Source: Burkholderiales bacterium (GTDB taxonomy: Bacteria; Pseudomonadota; Gammaproteobacteria; Burkholderiales; SG8-39). From it: a stretch of 41,160 bases of DNA. A program made the position numbers and the translations under genes. The first letter of the stretch is position 1. Each line of letters starts with the position of its first letter. Positions 15,262-22,401 of this stretch are shown piece after piece. The DNA lies in NCBI GenBank assembly GCA_025929745.1, contig JAICPQ010000001.1:1-41160 (forward strand), read 5' to 3'. A model generated the notes under the pieces. The model saw only the letters and a list, made by a program, of their open reading frames with translations. It had not been told where the DNA came from and ran no database searches.

Positions 15262-17553
15262 TTGAGCGCCGTTCCACTGCAGGTCCAGTTCGACCCGGCG
15301 TCCGCGCGCTTCGGCGCGTCGCGCTCGCAGAAGCGCCTCGAGGACGATCGCCTGCTTCTCGGCAAGGGCGTCTTCAGCGACGATCGAGAGTTTGCCGACA
15401 CCGCCTGGATGGTGCTCGTGCGCTCCCCGCACGCGCATGCCTTGATCAAGAAAATCGAAGCCGGCAGCGCGCCAGGCGTTATTGCGGTTTATTCCATGGC
15501 GCACTTGCGCGCCGACGGCGTAAAGCACATTCCGTTTCCGCCGCTTTTCAAGCGCGCCGACGGCTCGCCGATGGCCGCGCCGCCGCGCACGCCGCTTGCC
15601 GAGGGGAAGGTGTTTTACGTCGGTCAGCCGGTGGTCGCCATCGTCGCCGAGACGCGCGCCGCCGCGCAGGACGCCGCCGAAGCGGTCGTCATCGATTATG
15701 AGGACCTGCCATCCGTGGTCGACCCGCGCAGCGCGGTGGCTGCGGATGCGCCGCTTCTGTGGCACGCCGCGCCTGGCAACATCGCCGCGGAAGCGGCATA
15801 CGGGAATCCGGAAAAGGTCGGAGAGCTGTTCCGTACCGCCGCGCATGTCACTGAAGTGGAATTGCACAATCAGCGCCTCAATGCGGTCGCGATGGAGCCG
15901 CGCTGCGCGATCGCCGTGCATGAAGGCGGGCGCACGACGCTCTACACGCAGAACCAGACGCCGACGGCGGCGCGCGACCTGCTCGGCGCGGTGTTCGGCG
16001 AGCCGCCGACCAACTTTCGGCTGCTGAACGGCGATATTGGCGGCGGCTTCGGCATGAAGACCGGCCTTACGCCCGAGGACGCGCTCGTCTGCTACGCCGC
16101 GCGCAAGCTCGGGCGGCCGGTCAAATGGCGCGCCGACCGCGCCGAAGAGTTCCTCGCCGCGCACATGGCGCGCGACCAGCACTACCGCGCGGCGCTCGCT
16201 CTCGACCGGGATGGCCGCATCCTCGCGCTGCGCATGGAGATGCTCGCCAATATCGGCGCCGTGCCGGTCGGCTCGTCGGCGATGATTCCGCTCGCGATGG
16301 TCGCGAAAGTGGCGACCTCCGCGTACCGCGTGCCGGCGGTCGACTACCGCATCAAGGGCGTGCTTACGAACACCATGGCGACGGGCGCTTATCGCGGCGC
16401 CGGACGTCCCGAGGGCAACTACCTGATCGAGCGTCTGCTCGAGAAGGCATCGCGCGAGATGCGCATCGATCGCGTGGAGCTGCGCAGGCGTAACCTTCTC
16501 AAGCCCCATGAGCTCCCGTACAGGACGCATGTCGGCGAGACGTACGACAGCGGCGAGTTCGAGCGCATGCTCGACGCGGCGTTGCGCGCCGCCGACTGGA
16601 ACGGTTTCGCCAAACGAAAGGAGGATGCGCGCGGCAAGCTGCGCGGCCGCGGCGTGTCGGTCTACCTTGAATGGACCGGCGCGTTACCGACCGAGACCGT
16701 GGATATCGAGATCGACGCCGAGGGCACCGTCACGGTGTTCTCGGGCACGCAAGCGATGGGGCAGGGACTGGAGACGACCTATACGCAGCTCGTCGAGGAA
16801 GTGCTCGGCGTGCGGCCGGAAAAGATTCGCATCGTGCAGGGCGACACCGACCGCGCGAATGGCGTCGGCAGCGTCGGTTCGCGCTCCGCGTTCGTCGGCG
16901 GCTCCGCGGTGGTGGCGGCAGGGCGCAGCATGGTGCTCAAGCTGAAAGAGCTTGCGGCCGAAGCGCTCGAGGCGGCTCCCGCCGACATCGAGCTGCGGGA
17001 GGGCCGAATGCGCATTGCCGGAACGGACCGCTCGATCACCTTTGCCGAGCTGGCTGGGAAGAGGTCGATCCGCGTTTCCGCGACGCAGACACCGTCGACG
17101 CCGTCGTGGCCGAACGGCGCGCAGGTCGCCGAGGTGGAAGTCGACCCCGACACCGGCGAAGTGGCGCTCGTCGCGCTCACGAGTTGCGACGATATCGGGC
17201 GCATCATCAATCACACGATCGTCGAAGGGCAAATCCACGGCGGCATGGCGCAAGGCGCGGGCCAGGCGTTGTGGGAAGAGGTGCGCTACGAGGCTGGAAG
17301 CGGCCAGCTGCTCTCGGGATCGCTCATGGACTACTGCGTGCCGCGCGCCGACCAGCTGCCATCGATGCAGGCGACGTTTGACGAAAGCGTGCCGTGCAAG
17401 ACGAACCTGCTCGGCGTGAAAGGGTGCGGCGAGCTCGGGACGATCGGCGCCGTGCCGGCAGTAGTGCACGCGGTGCTCGACGCGATCGGCGTCGCGCACC
17501 TCGAAATGCCGCTCACGCCCGAAAAGGTGTGGCGCGCACTGCGTGAGCGATAA
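15262..17553 (+). CDS. Molybdenum hydroxylase large subunit (xanthine/aldehyde dehydrogenase family, form II CoxL-like)
   Basis: Molybdopterin-cytosine-dinucleotide-type catalytic subunit of about 763 residues. An N-terminal a/b hammerhead domain (FSDDREFADTAWMVLVRSPHAHA, about residues 30-150) is followed by two Mo-binding domains. Motifs seen are GGGFGMKTG, AYRGAGRPEGNY (the form II motif, not the AYxCSFR of true CO dehydrogenase), QAMGQGLETTYTQ and the catalytic-Glu segment GCGELGTIGA. The 2Fe-2S and FAD subunits that this family needs are absent from the window. The start is TTG 15262, 2 nt after the SDR. The product may oxidise an aldehyde or N-heterocycle; the substrate is unknown. Confidence 0.88.
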   Translation: MSAVPLQVQFDPASARFGASRSQKRLEDDRLLLGKGVFSDDREFADTAWMVLVRSPHAHALIKKIEAGSAPGVIAVYSMAHLRADGVKHIPFPPLFKRADGSPMAAPPRTPLAEGKVFYVGQPVVAIVAETRAAAQDAAEAVVIDYEDLPSVVDPRSAVAADAPLLWHAAPGNIAAEAAYGNPEKVGELFRTAAHVTEVELHNQRLNAVAMEPRCAIAVHEGGRTTLYTQNQTPTAARDLLGAVFGEPPTNFRLLNGDIGGGFGMKTGLTPEDALVCYAARKLGRPVKWRADRAEEFLAAHMARDQHYRAALALDRDGRILALRMEMLANIGAVPVGSSAMIPLAMVAKVATSAYRVPAVDYRIKGVLTNTMATGAYRGAGRPEGNYLIERLLEKASREMRIDRVELRRRNLLKPHELPYRTHVGETYDSGEFERMLDAALRAADWNGFAKRKEDARGKLRGRGVSVYLEWTGALPTETVDIEIDAEGTVTVFSGTQAMGQGLETTYTQLVEEVLGVRPEKIRIVQGDTDRANGVGSVGSRSAFVGGSAVVAAGRSMVLKLKELAAEALEAAPADIELREGRMRIAGTDRSITFAELAGKRSIRVSATQTPSTPSWPNGAQVAEVEVDPDTGEVALVALTSCDDIGRIINHTIVEGQIHGGMAQGAGQALWEEVRYEAGSGQLLSGSLMDYCVPRADQLPSMQATFDESVPCKTNLLGVKGCGELGTIGAVPAVVHAVLDAIGVAHLEMPLTPEKVWRALRER

Positions 17554-18241
17554 CCGCGCGTTCCACTACGCGATTGGCGCGTCGCTCGCGCTGCACGCCC
17601 TCGTCCTTTTTTCATTCCCGAATCTCGTCGACACCGCGCGGCGTGCCGCGACCCTGCCGCCGCTCATCGCGCGGCTGATGGAACCACCGGCGCCGGAGCC
17701 GGTCCCGGTTCCGGCGCCGCCACCGCCGGAGAAGAAGCTGGTGGAAAAAAAACCCGCGCCGCGCGCGGCGAAGCCCGTGCCGCGGGTCGAGACGCCGGTG
17801 GTGCGAGAGGAAACGCCGCCCGTCGTCGAGGCGCCCGCTCCGGTGCCGGCGCCCGCACCCGTTGCGGCTCCGCCGCCCGTCGCGGCGGTCGAGCCGCAGC
17901 CGGCACCTTCTCCCGCCCCTCAGGCACCGCCCGCCGAGATACCCGAGTCGATGTCGCGTGACCAGTACCGCGTGCAGCTCATCGACGAGGCGCGGCGGCA
18001 CAAGCGCTATCCGGCGCTCGCGCGCGAGAATAATTGGCAGGGCGACGTCAAGGTGGCCGTGGCGGTCGCGGCCAACGGCCGGCCCACGGTGACGCTACGC
18101 GGGAGCTCAGGCTACGACGTGCTGGACCGCCAGGCGCTCGAGATGTTCTCGCGCGCAGCGCGTGCCGTCCCCATTCCCCCCTCGCTGCGCGGCAAGGAGT
18201 TCACCTTGGAGGTACGCGCCGTCTACGGCTTGGAAGACTGA
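17543..18241 (+). CDS. TonB-family energy transducer
   Basis: Protein of 232 residues with TonB architecture. A single N-terminal membrane helix (about 9-28) precedes a long Pro/Ala/Glu/Lys-rich periplasmic spacer (about 40-140) and a C-terminal TonB domain (about 145-230). The domain carries RYPALARENNWQGDVKVAVAV and a final EVRAVYGLE. It would couple ExbBD and the proton-motive force to outer-membrane receptors. No exbB, exbD or receptor gene is in the window. GTG 17543 overlaps the hydroxylase gene by 11 nt. The 3' end overlaps convergent fbpC by 19 nt, placing it beside iron genes. Confidence 0.86.
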   Translation: MSDNRAFHYAIGASLALHALVLFSFPNLVDTARRAATLPPLIARLMEPPAPEPVPVPAPPPPEKKLVEKKPAPRAAKPVPRVETPVVREETPPVVEAPAPVPAPAPVAAPPPVAAVEPQPAPSPAPQAPPAEIPESMSRDQYRVQLIDEARRHKRYPALARENNWQGDVKVAVAVAANGRPTVTLRGSSGYDVLDRQALEMFSRAARAVPIPPSLRGKEFTLEVRAVYGLED

Positions 18242-19269
18242 GCTTCGGGGCGGAAAGCGACGACGTGGTCGACGTCGAGCCGGATGCCGATCTTCTCGCC
18301 GAGCGCATGGTTATGGTGGCTCGGCACGAGCGCGAGCACCTTGCGCCCGCTCTCCAGGCGCAGGGTGTACAGGATCTCGGCGCCGCGAAACGCCTTGTGC
18401 AGCACTTCGGCGCGCGTCGGCGCGGCGTCATCGTGCACCACATCGTCGGGTCGCAGCAGGACCTCGAGGTCTTCCTTGCCGCGCTCATCGCTCTCGAGCA
18501 CGCCGAGCTCGATCTCCAAGCGTCCGGCCGAGAGCGCTTTCGCCGGCAGGAACACGCCTTGGCCGACGAAATCGGCGACGAACCGATTCGCCGGACGGTG
18601 ATAGAGGTTGTACGGCGCGTCCCACTGCTGGATATGCCGCTCGTGCAGGATGCCGATCTCGTCGGCCATGGCGAACGCCTCCTGCTGGTCGTGCGTCACG
18701 AGCACCGCCGTGGCGCCGCTCGCCTTGATGATTTCGCGCACTTCGAGTGACAGTCGCTCGCGCAGATCGATATCCAGGTTCGAGAACGGCTCATCGAGGA
18801 GCAGCAGCTCCGGGCTTGGCGCCAGGGCGCGCGCGAGCGCGACGCGCTGCTGCTGGCCGCCGGAGATCTCGTGCGGATACTTGGCGAGCGCCGCGGTGAG
18901 GCCGACGAGCTCGCCGAGCTTGCGCACGCGTGCCGCGCGCTCGGCGTGCGCCATCGCGTGCAACCCGAACGCGATGTTCCCGGCCACCGAGAGGTGCGGA
19001 AACAGCGCGTAGTCCTGGAACACCATGCCGATACGCCGCTTCTCCGGCGCGACCATCGTTCCGGGTCCCGACACCATGCGCCCGGCGATGCGGATCTCGC
19101 CTTCCTGCGGCGTCTCGAAGCCCGCGATGCAGCGAAGCACGGTGGTCTTGCCGCCGCCGCTCGGGCCGAGCAGGCAGCCGATCGCGCCGCGCGCAAGCGA
19201 AAACGAAAGGCCGGCGACGACCTCGTGATCGCCGTAGGCCTGGCGTAGGTTTTTGACTTCGAGCAGCAT
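18223..19269 (-). CDS. fbpC: Ferric iron ABC transporter ATP-binding protein
   Basis: ABC ATPase of 348 residues, FbpC/PotA-like. Walker A GPSGGGKT is at 35-42, the Q-loop Gln at 85, the signature ISGGQQQR from 135, Walker B LLLLDEP at 155-161, and the H-loop His at 193. A C-terminal TOBE regulatory domain covers about 240-345. Iron specificity is inferred from fbpB and fbpA beside it. ATG 19269 has no Shine-Dalgarno sequence; a perfect TATAAT ends 6 nt before it, so the mRNA may be leaderless. It is transcribed away from fbpB, unlike the usual fbpABC operon. Confidence 0.92.
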   Translation of the reverse strand: MLLEVKNLRQAYGDHEVVAGLSFSLARGAIGCLLGPSGGGKTTVLRCIAGFETPQEGEIRIAGRMVSGPGTMVAPEKRRIGMVFQDYALFPHLSVAGNIAFGLHAMAHAERAARVRKLGELVGLTAALAKYPHEISGGQQQRVALARALAPSPELLLLDEPFSNLDIDLRERLSLEVREIIKASGATAVLVTHDQQEAFAMADEIGILHERHIQQWDAPYNLYHRPANRFVADFVGQGVFLPAKALSAGRLEIELGVLESDERGKEDLEVLLRPDDVVHDDAAPTRAEVLHKAFRGAEILYTLRLESGRKVLALVPSHHNHALGEKIGIRLDVDHVVAFRPEAQSSKP

Positions 19270-19275
19270 TGCGCG

Positions 19276-19283
19276 ATTATAGT
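19276..19283. promoter_or_regulatory. Shared divergent -10 of fbpC and fbpB
   Basis: ATTATAGT reads TATAAT on the minus strand, 6 nt before fbpC ATG 19269, and TATAGT on the plus strand, 6 nt before TTG 19290 of fbpB. No Shine-Dalgarno sequence exists for either gene. Confidence 0.45.
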
Positions 19284-19289
19284 GAGCCG

Positions 19290-20912
19290 TTGAATTACAA
19301 GAATTTAGGCATCCTCGGGGGAATCGCGATCGCGATTTCGGCGGTGGTGGCGCTGCCGGTCGCGTCGGTGCTCGCGAGCTTCTTCGGCGGCTTCGGCGAA
19401 ACCTGGTTGCACATCGCCGAGACGGCGCTGCCGCGCTACGTGCTGAACACGGCGGTTCTTCTCGCGCTCGTGAGCTTCGGCGTCGTGTCGATGGGCGTGG
19501 TGAGCGCGTGGCTGGTCACCGCGTACCGTTTTCCGGGACGCGATCTCCTCGAATGGGCGCTGCTTCTTCCGCTCGCGATGCCGGCGTATGTCATGGCGTA
19601 CGCGTACACCGACTGGCTGCAGTTCACCGGCGCGGTGCAGACCGCGCTGCGCGAAATCACCCGGTGGCAGGCGCGCGAATACTGGTTTCCCGAAGTGCGC
19701 TCGCTTCCTGGCGCCGCGGTCATCCTCTCCTTCGCCCTCTACCCCTACGTGTATCTCGTCGCGCGCACCGCCTTCCACGACCTTTCGCGCAGCGCGATCG
19801 AGGCCGGCCGGCTTGCCGGCTACGGCGCGCTCGGCGCGTTCTTCCGCGTCGCAGTGCCGCTCGCCCGGCCGGCGATCGCGGCGGGCAGCGCGCTCGCGCT
19901 CATGGAGACGCTTGCCGACTTCGGCACGGTGTCGTACTTCGGCCTCGAAGTGTTCACGACCGGGATCTTCAAGGCCTGGCTCTCGATGGGCGACAGCGCC
20001 GCCGCCGCGCAGCTCTCGAGCTGCCTGCTTGGCTTCGTGGTCGTGCTGCTCGCGCTCGAGCGCGCGAACCGCGGCCGCGCCGCCTACCATAGTCTCGCGC
20101 CCCGGCGCGCGCGTCCGCATACGCTGCGCGGCGGCCGGGCGCTGCTCGCCCTCGCGGCATGCGCCGCGCCGGCGTTTTTCGGCTTCGCCTTGCCGGCGTG
20201 GCTCCTCGGCGCGCTCGCGCTCGAGGAGACGGTGTCGGGCCCGCGCCTTGCCGCGCTGATGGCGAACAGCTTTAGCATCGCGGCGATTACTGCGCTGATC
20301 GCGGTGATCGCTGGCGTGCTCATGGCCTATGCCGGCAGGCTCACGCGCAGTCCGATCGTGCAGTTCAGTAACCGCGTCGCCGGTCTTGGCTACGCCATTC
20401 CCGGCGCCGTCATCGCGGTCGGCGTGCTCGTGCCGCTCGGGAGGGTCGACAACATGCTCGCGGGTTGGGTCGAGACCGCGTTCGGCGTGAAGACCGGCCT
20501 GCTGCTCACGGGCACCATCGCGGCGCTCGTGTACGCCTACCTCGTGCGGCTGCTCGCCGTCTCGCTGCAGACGACGCATGCCGGCCTCGCCAAAATCACT
20601 CCGAGCATGGAGGACGCGGCGCGCTCCCTCGGCGCGACGCCGGCCGCTGCGCTCGCGCGCGTGCACGTGCCGCTCCTCGCACCGAGCCTCGCCACCGCAG
20701 CGCTCCTCGTATTCGTCGATGTGCTGAAGGAACTTCCGGCAACCCTCGCGCTGCGACCGTTCAACTTCGACACGCTCGCGGTCGAGGCTTACAACCTGGC
20801 GAAGGACGAGCGCCTGGCCGAAGCGGCCACCCCGTCGCTCGCGATCGTGGTGGCCGGGCTGCTGCCGCTGATCTACGTCTCGAAGCGTTACTTCCAGGCC
20901 ACGCGGTCGTAA
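19290..20912 (+). CDS. fbpB: Ferric iron ABC transporter permease (fused two-domain)
   Basis: Inner-membrane permease of about 540 residues with about 12 hydrophobic segments in two similar halves. Each half has an EAA loop contacting FbpC: EAGRLAGYGALGAFFRVAVP in the first and EDAARSLGATPAAALARVHV in the second. This is the FbpB/SfuB layout. The frame is open from TTG 19269, which would overlap the fbpC start. TTG 19290, exactly 6 nt after TATAGT, is preferred as a leaderless start. Its 3' end overlaps convergent fbpA by 25 nt. Confidence 0.9.
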   Translation: MNYKNLGILGGIAIAISAVVALPVASVLASFFGGFGETWLHIAETALPRYVLNTAVLLALVSFGVVSMGVVSAWLVTAYRFPGRDLLEWALLLPLAMPAYVMAYAYTDWLQFTGAVQTALREITRWQAREYWFPEVRSLPGAAVILSFALYPYVYLVARTAFHDLSRSAIEAGRLAGYGALGAFFRVAVPLARPAIAAGSALALMETLADFGTVSYFGLEVFTTGIFKAWLSMGDSAAAAQLSSCLLGFVVVLLALERANRGRAAYHSLAPRRARPHTLRGGRALLALAACAAPAFFGFALPAWLLGALALEETVSGPRLAALMANSFSIAAITALIAVIAGVLMAYAGRLTRSPIVQFSNRVAGLGYAIPGAVIAVGVLVPLGRVDNMLAGWVETAFGVKTGLLLTGTIAALVYAYLVRLLAVSLQTTHAGLAKITPSMEDAARSLGATPAAALARVHVPLLAPSLATAALLVFVDVLKELPATLALRPFNFDTLAVEAYNLAKDERLAEAATPSLAIVVAGLLPLIYVSKRYFQATRS

Positions 20913-21919
20913 ATTTTCTGCGAGTTCGGCTGGTTCCTGCCGAGCGCAGCCACGTTCAGGCGGTCTGCCTTGAAGTCGCCGAGCGCGTTCAGCACCGGAT
21001 TGTCCACCTTCACGCCGCGCACCGCCGGCCACTCGTTGTTTCCGTCGGCAAAGTAACGCTGCGCCTCGTCGCTCGCCAGGTATTCGAGGAACTTCACCGC
21101 GTTTTCCCGGTGCGGAGCGTTCTTCAGCACGCCGGCGCCGGAAATGTTGACGTGCGTACCCCAGCTATTCTGGTTGGGGAAGACGATCGCGATCTTCTCC
21201 GCCACCTGCTTTTCGTCAGGCTTCTGCGAGCGTGCGAGGCGGGCATAGTAATACTGGTTCGAGATCGTGACGTCGCACTGCCCGGCCGCGACAGCCTTCA
21301 GCTGGTCGGTGTCGCCGCCCTTCGGTTCCTGGGCGAGGTTTTCGCGCACGCCTTTCGCCCACCGTTCGGCTTTCTCCGCGCCGAGATGGTCGATAAACGC
21401 GCCCATGAGCGAGAGGTTGTAGATGTTTGTTGAGGAGCGCATGCAAACGCGCCCTTTCCATTTTGCATCGGCGAGCTGCTCATAGCTGGTGATCTCGCCC
21501 GGTCGCACTTTGTCCTTGTTGTACGCGATCACGCGTGCGCGCTGCGAGAACCCAAACCAGTGTCCGCCCGGCTCGCGCAGGTTCTCCGGAATGCGCTGCT
21601 CCAGAGTCTTGGACTTGACCGGTTGGAAGAGCCCGGCCTGCTCAGCGCGCCACAGCCGCCCCGCGTCGACGGTGATCATCAAGTCGGCCGGACTGCGCGC
21701 GCCTTCATTGCGGATCCGCTCGATGATCGCGTCCTCGCTCGCTTCGATGCGGTTCACTTTGATCCCGGTCGCCTTGGTGAACCCTGAGTAGAGCGCTTCA
21801 TCGGTCTGGTAATGACGGCCGGAGTAGACGTTAACTACGTTTTCCTGGGCGACCCCGGCTGCGCTCGCCACTGCCATGGCGAGGGCCGCAATAACGCTTT
21901 TCTTCGCGAACAGAGTCAT
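20888..21919 (-). CDS. fbpA: Ferric iron ABC transporter substrate-binding protein
   Basis: Periplasmic Fe(III)-binding protein of 343 residues. A signal peptide covers about 1-24 (cleavage near GVA/QEN). The mature protein begins with a VNVYSGRHYQTDEALYSGF strand, and NQYYYARL supplies the tyrosines that bind iron in FbpA/FutA proteins. NKDKVRPGEITSYEQLADA and WGTHVNISGAGVLKNAP are typical. The ATG has AGG 7 nt upstream. A promoter with TTGACG, 17 nt and TATCAT lies 23-58 nt upstream inside Fur-box-like sequence, so repression by iron is likely. Confidence 0.93.
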   Translation of the reverse strand: MTLFAKKSVIAALAMAVASAAGVAQENVVNVYSGRHYQTDEALYSGFTKATGIKVNRIEASEDAIIERIRNEGARSPADLMITVDAGRLWRAEQAGLFQPVKSKTLEQRIPENLREPGGHWFGFSQRARVIAYNKDKVRPGEITSYEQLADAKWKGRVCMRSSTNIYNLSLMGAFIDHLGAEKAERWAKGVRENLAQEPKGGDTDQLKAVAAGQCDVTISNQYYYARLARSQKPDEKQVAEKIAIVFPNQNSWGTHVNISGAGVLKNAPHRENAVKFLEYLASDEAQRYFADGNNEWPAVRGVKVDNPVLNALGDFKADRLNVAALGRNQPNSQKIYDRVAWK

Positions 21920-21948
21920 GTGTGGCCTGAGTTGAGAATGGTAGCCAA

Positions 21949-21977
21949 ATGATAGTGGCTCTCATTGGCAACGTCAA
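21949..21977 (-). promoter_or_regulatory. fbpA promoter
   Basis: On the minus strand TTGACG (21977-21972), a 17-nt spacer, and TATCAT (21954-21949). Start near 21942 gives a leader of about 23 nt to ATG 21919. It is fully inside the dyad, so a repressor bound there would block it. Confidence 0.62.
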
Positions 21978-21993
21978 TGAGAATAACTATCAT
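21965..21993 (+). promoter_or_regulatory. Promoter of the small 22013 gene
   Basis: TTGGCA (21965-21970), a 17-nt spacer, and TATCAT (21988-21993). It mirrors the fbpA promoter on the other strand, and the two are interleaved. Start near 22000 gives a leader of about 13 nt to ATG 22013. Confidence 0.58.
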
Positions 21994-22012
21994 CTGACCA
22001 TAGACGACCCTA

Positions 22013-22324
22013 ATGCATGCGCTTCTTGCCGGGACGCTCGCCCTGATGACGCACGTTGCCGAATCGCGCTGCCCGCACGGCGCCGAGCGCATTCGCGAAA
22101 ACCTGCTACGGCTTTGCGCGATGTCCGGCGTGCCTTGGGAGTTCCGCGCCGCGCTTGCCAAGCTGGGCGCGCGCTGGAGCCTGCTGGAGGAGCAGGCTAG
22201 GAAGTCGATGGATGCAGGCGCCGCCGTTGAAGCGCAGGGGAACTGCGCCACTAGCTCGTCGGTGCGCGCGGGCAGCGCGATTCCAAGTGCGTGCTCCAAG
22301 ACGTCCACCAGCCCGCTGCAATAA
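22013..22324 (+). CDS. Small hypothetical protein, 103 aa, probably Fur-controlled
   Basis: I cannot name this protein. It starts MHALLAGTLALMTHVAES and then has a Cys-Pro, with helical segments AERIRENLLRLCAM and WEFRAALAKLGARWSLLEEQ. Only the first 65-70 residues look like a conserved fold; the last 35 are Ser/Ala-rich and irregular and may be poorly constrained. There is no convincing signal peptide, though residues 2-12 are hydrophobic. Support for a real gene comes from the well-placed promoter facing it, which mirrors that of fbpA. No strong Shine-Dalgarno sequence is seen. A role in iron homeostasis is inferred from context only. The opposite-strand frame here is less convincing. Confidence 0.55.
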   Translation: MHALLAGTLALMTHVAESRCPHGAERIRENLLRLCAMSGVPWEFRAALAKLGARWSLLEEQARKSMDAGAAVEAQGNCATSSSVRAGSAIPSACSKTSTSPLQ

Positions 22325-22326
22325 AG

Positions 22327-22343
22327 CACGCAGTGAGTGCGTG
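22327..22343 (+). other. Short hairpin after the 22013 gene
   Basis: CACGCA and TGCGTG form a 6-bp stem around GTGAG two bases after the stop codon. No T-run follows, so this is not a convincing intrinsic terminator. CATAAT at 22347-22352 just after it could serve as a -10 for the next gene. Confidence 0.25.
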
Positions 22344-22401
22344 TCTCATAATCGGGCGCGCCGGTAGACGTTCTCGGGCATCGCGCGTTCTTGGGGAAGG
22401 G

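Larger units (their letters stand above)
21949..21993. promoter_or_regulatory. 45-bp dyad with Fur-box-like sites between fbpA and the 22013 gene
   Basis: Arms ATGATAGT/ACTATCAT (21949-21956 and 21986-21993) and CTCATTG/CAATGAG (21961-21967 and 21975-21981) are perfect inverted repeats around a 7-nt centre. Within it, 21978-21992 (TGAGAATAACTATCA) differs from the 7-1-7 Fur consensus TGATAATGATTATCA at only three positions. The mirror site 21950-21964 is a weaker match. Fur is the natural candidate next to a ferric transporter; I infer it from sequence only. Confidence 0.7.

Noticed and set aside
15214..16530. 438-residue minus-strand frame opposite the molybdenum hydroxylase
   Set aside because: Arg/His-rich antisense shadow; the plus-strand product has strong family motifs.
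15262..17553. Calling the hydroxylase a true carbon monoxide dehydrogenase
   Set aside because: The active-site loop is AYRGAGR (form II), not AYxCSFR, and coxS/coxM are absent.
19305..21032. 575-residue open frame on the minus strand opposite fbpB
   Set aside because: Shadow of a GC-rich gene: Arg/Glu/His-rich with no domain, fully antisense to a clear permease.
21916..22329. 137-residue minus-strand frame across the fbpA promoter region
   Set aside because: Reads through the Fur-type dyad and both promoters; the plus-strand frame from 22013 fits the promoter better.
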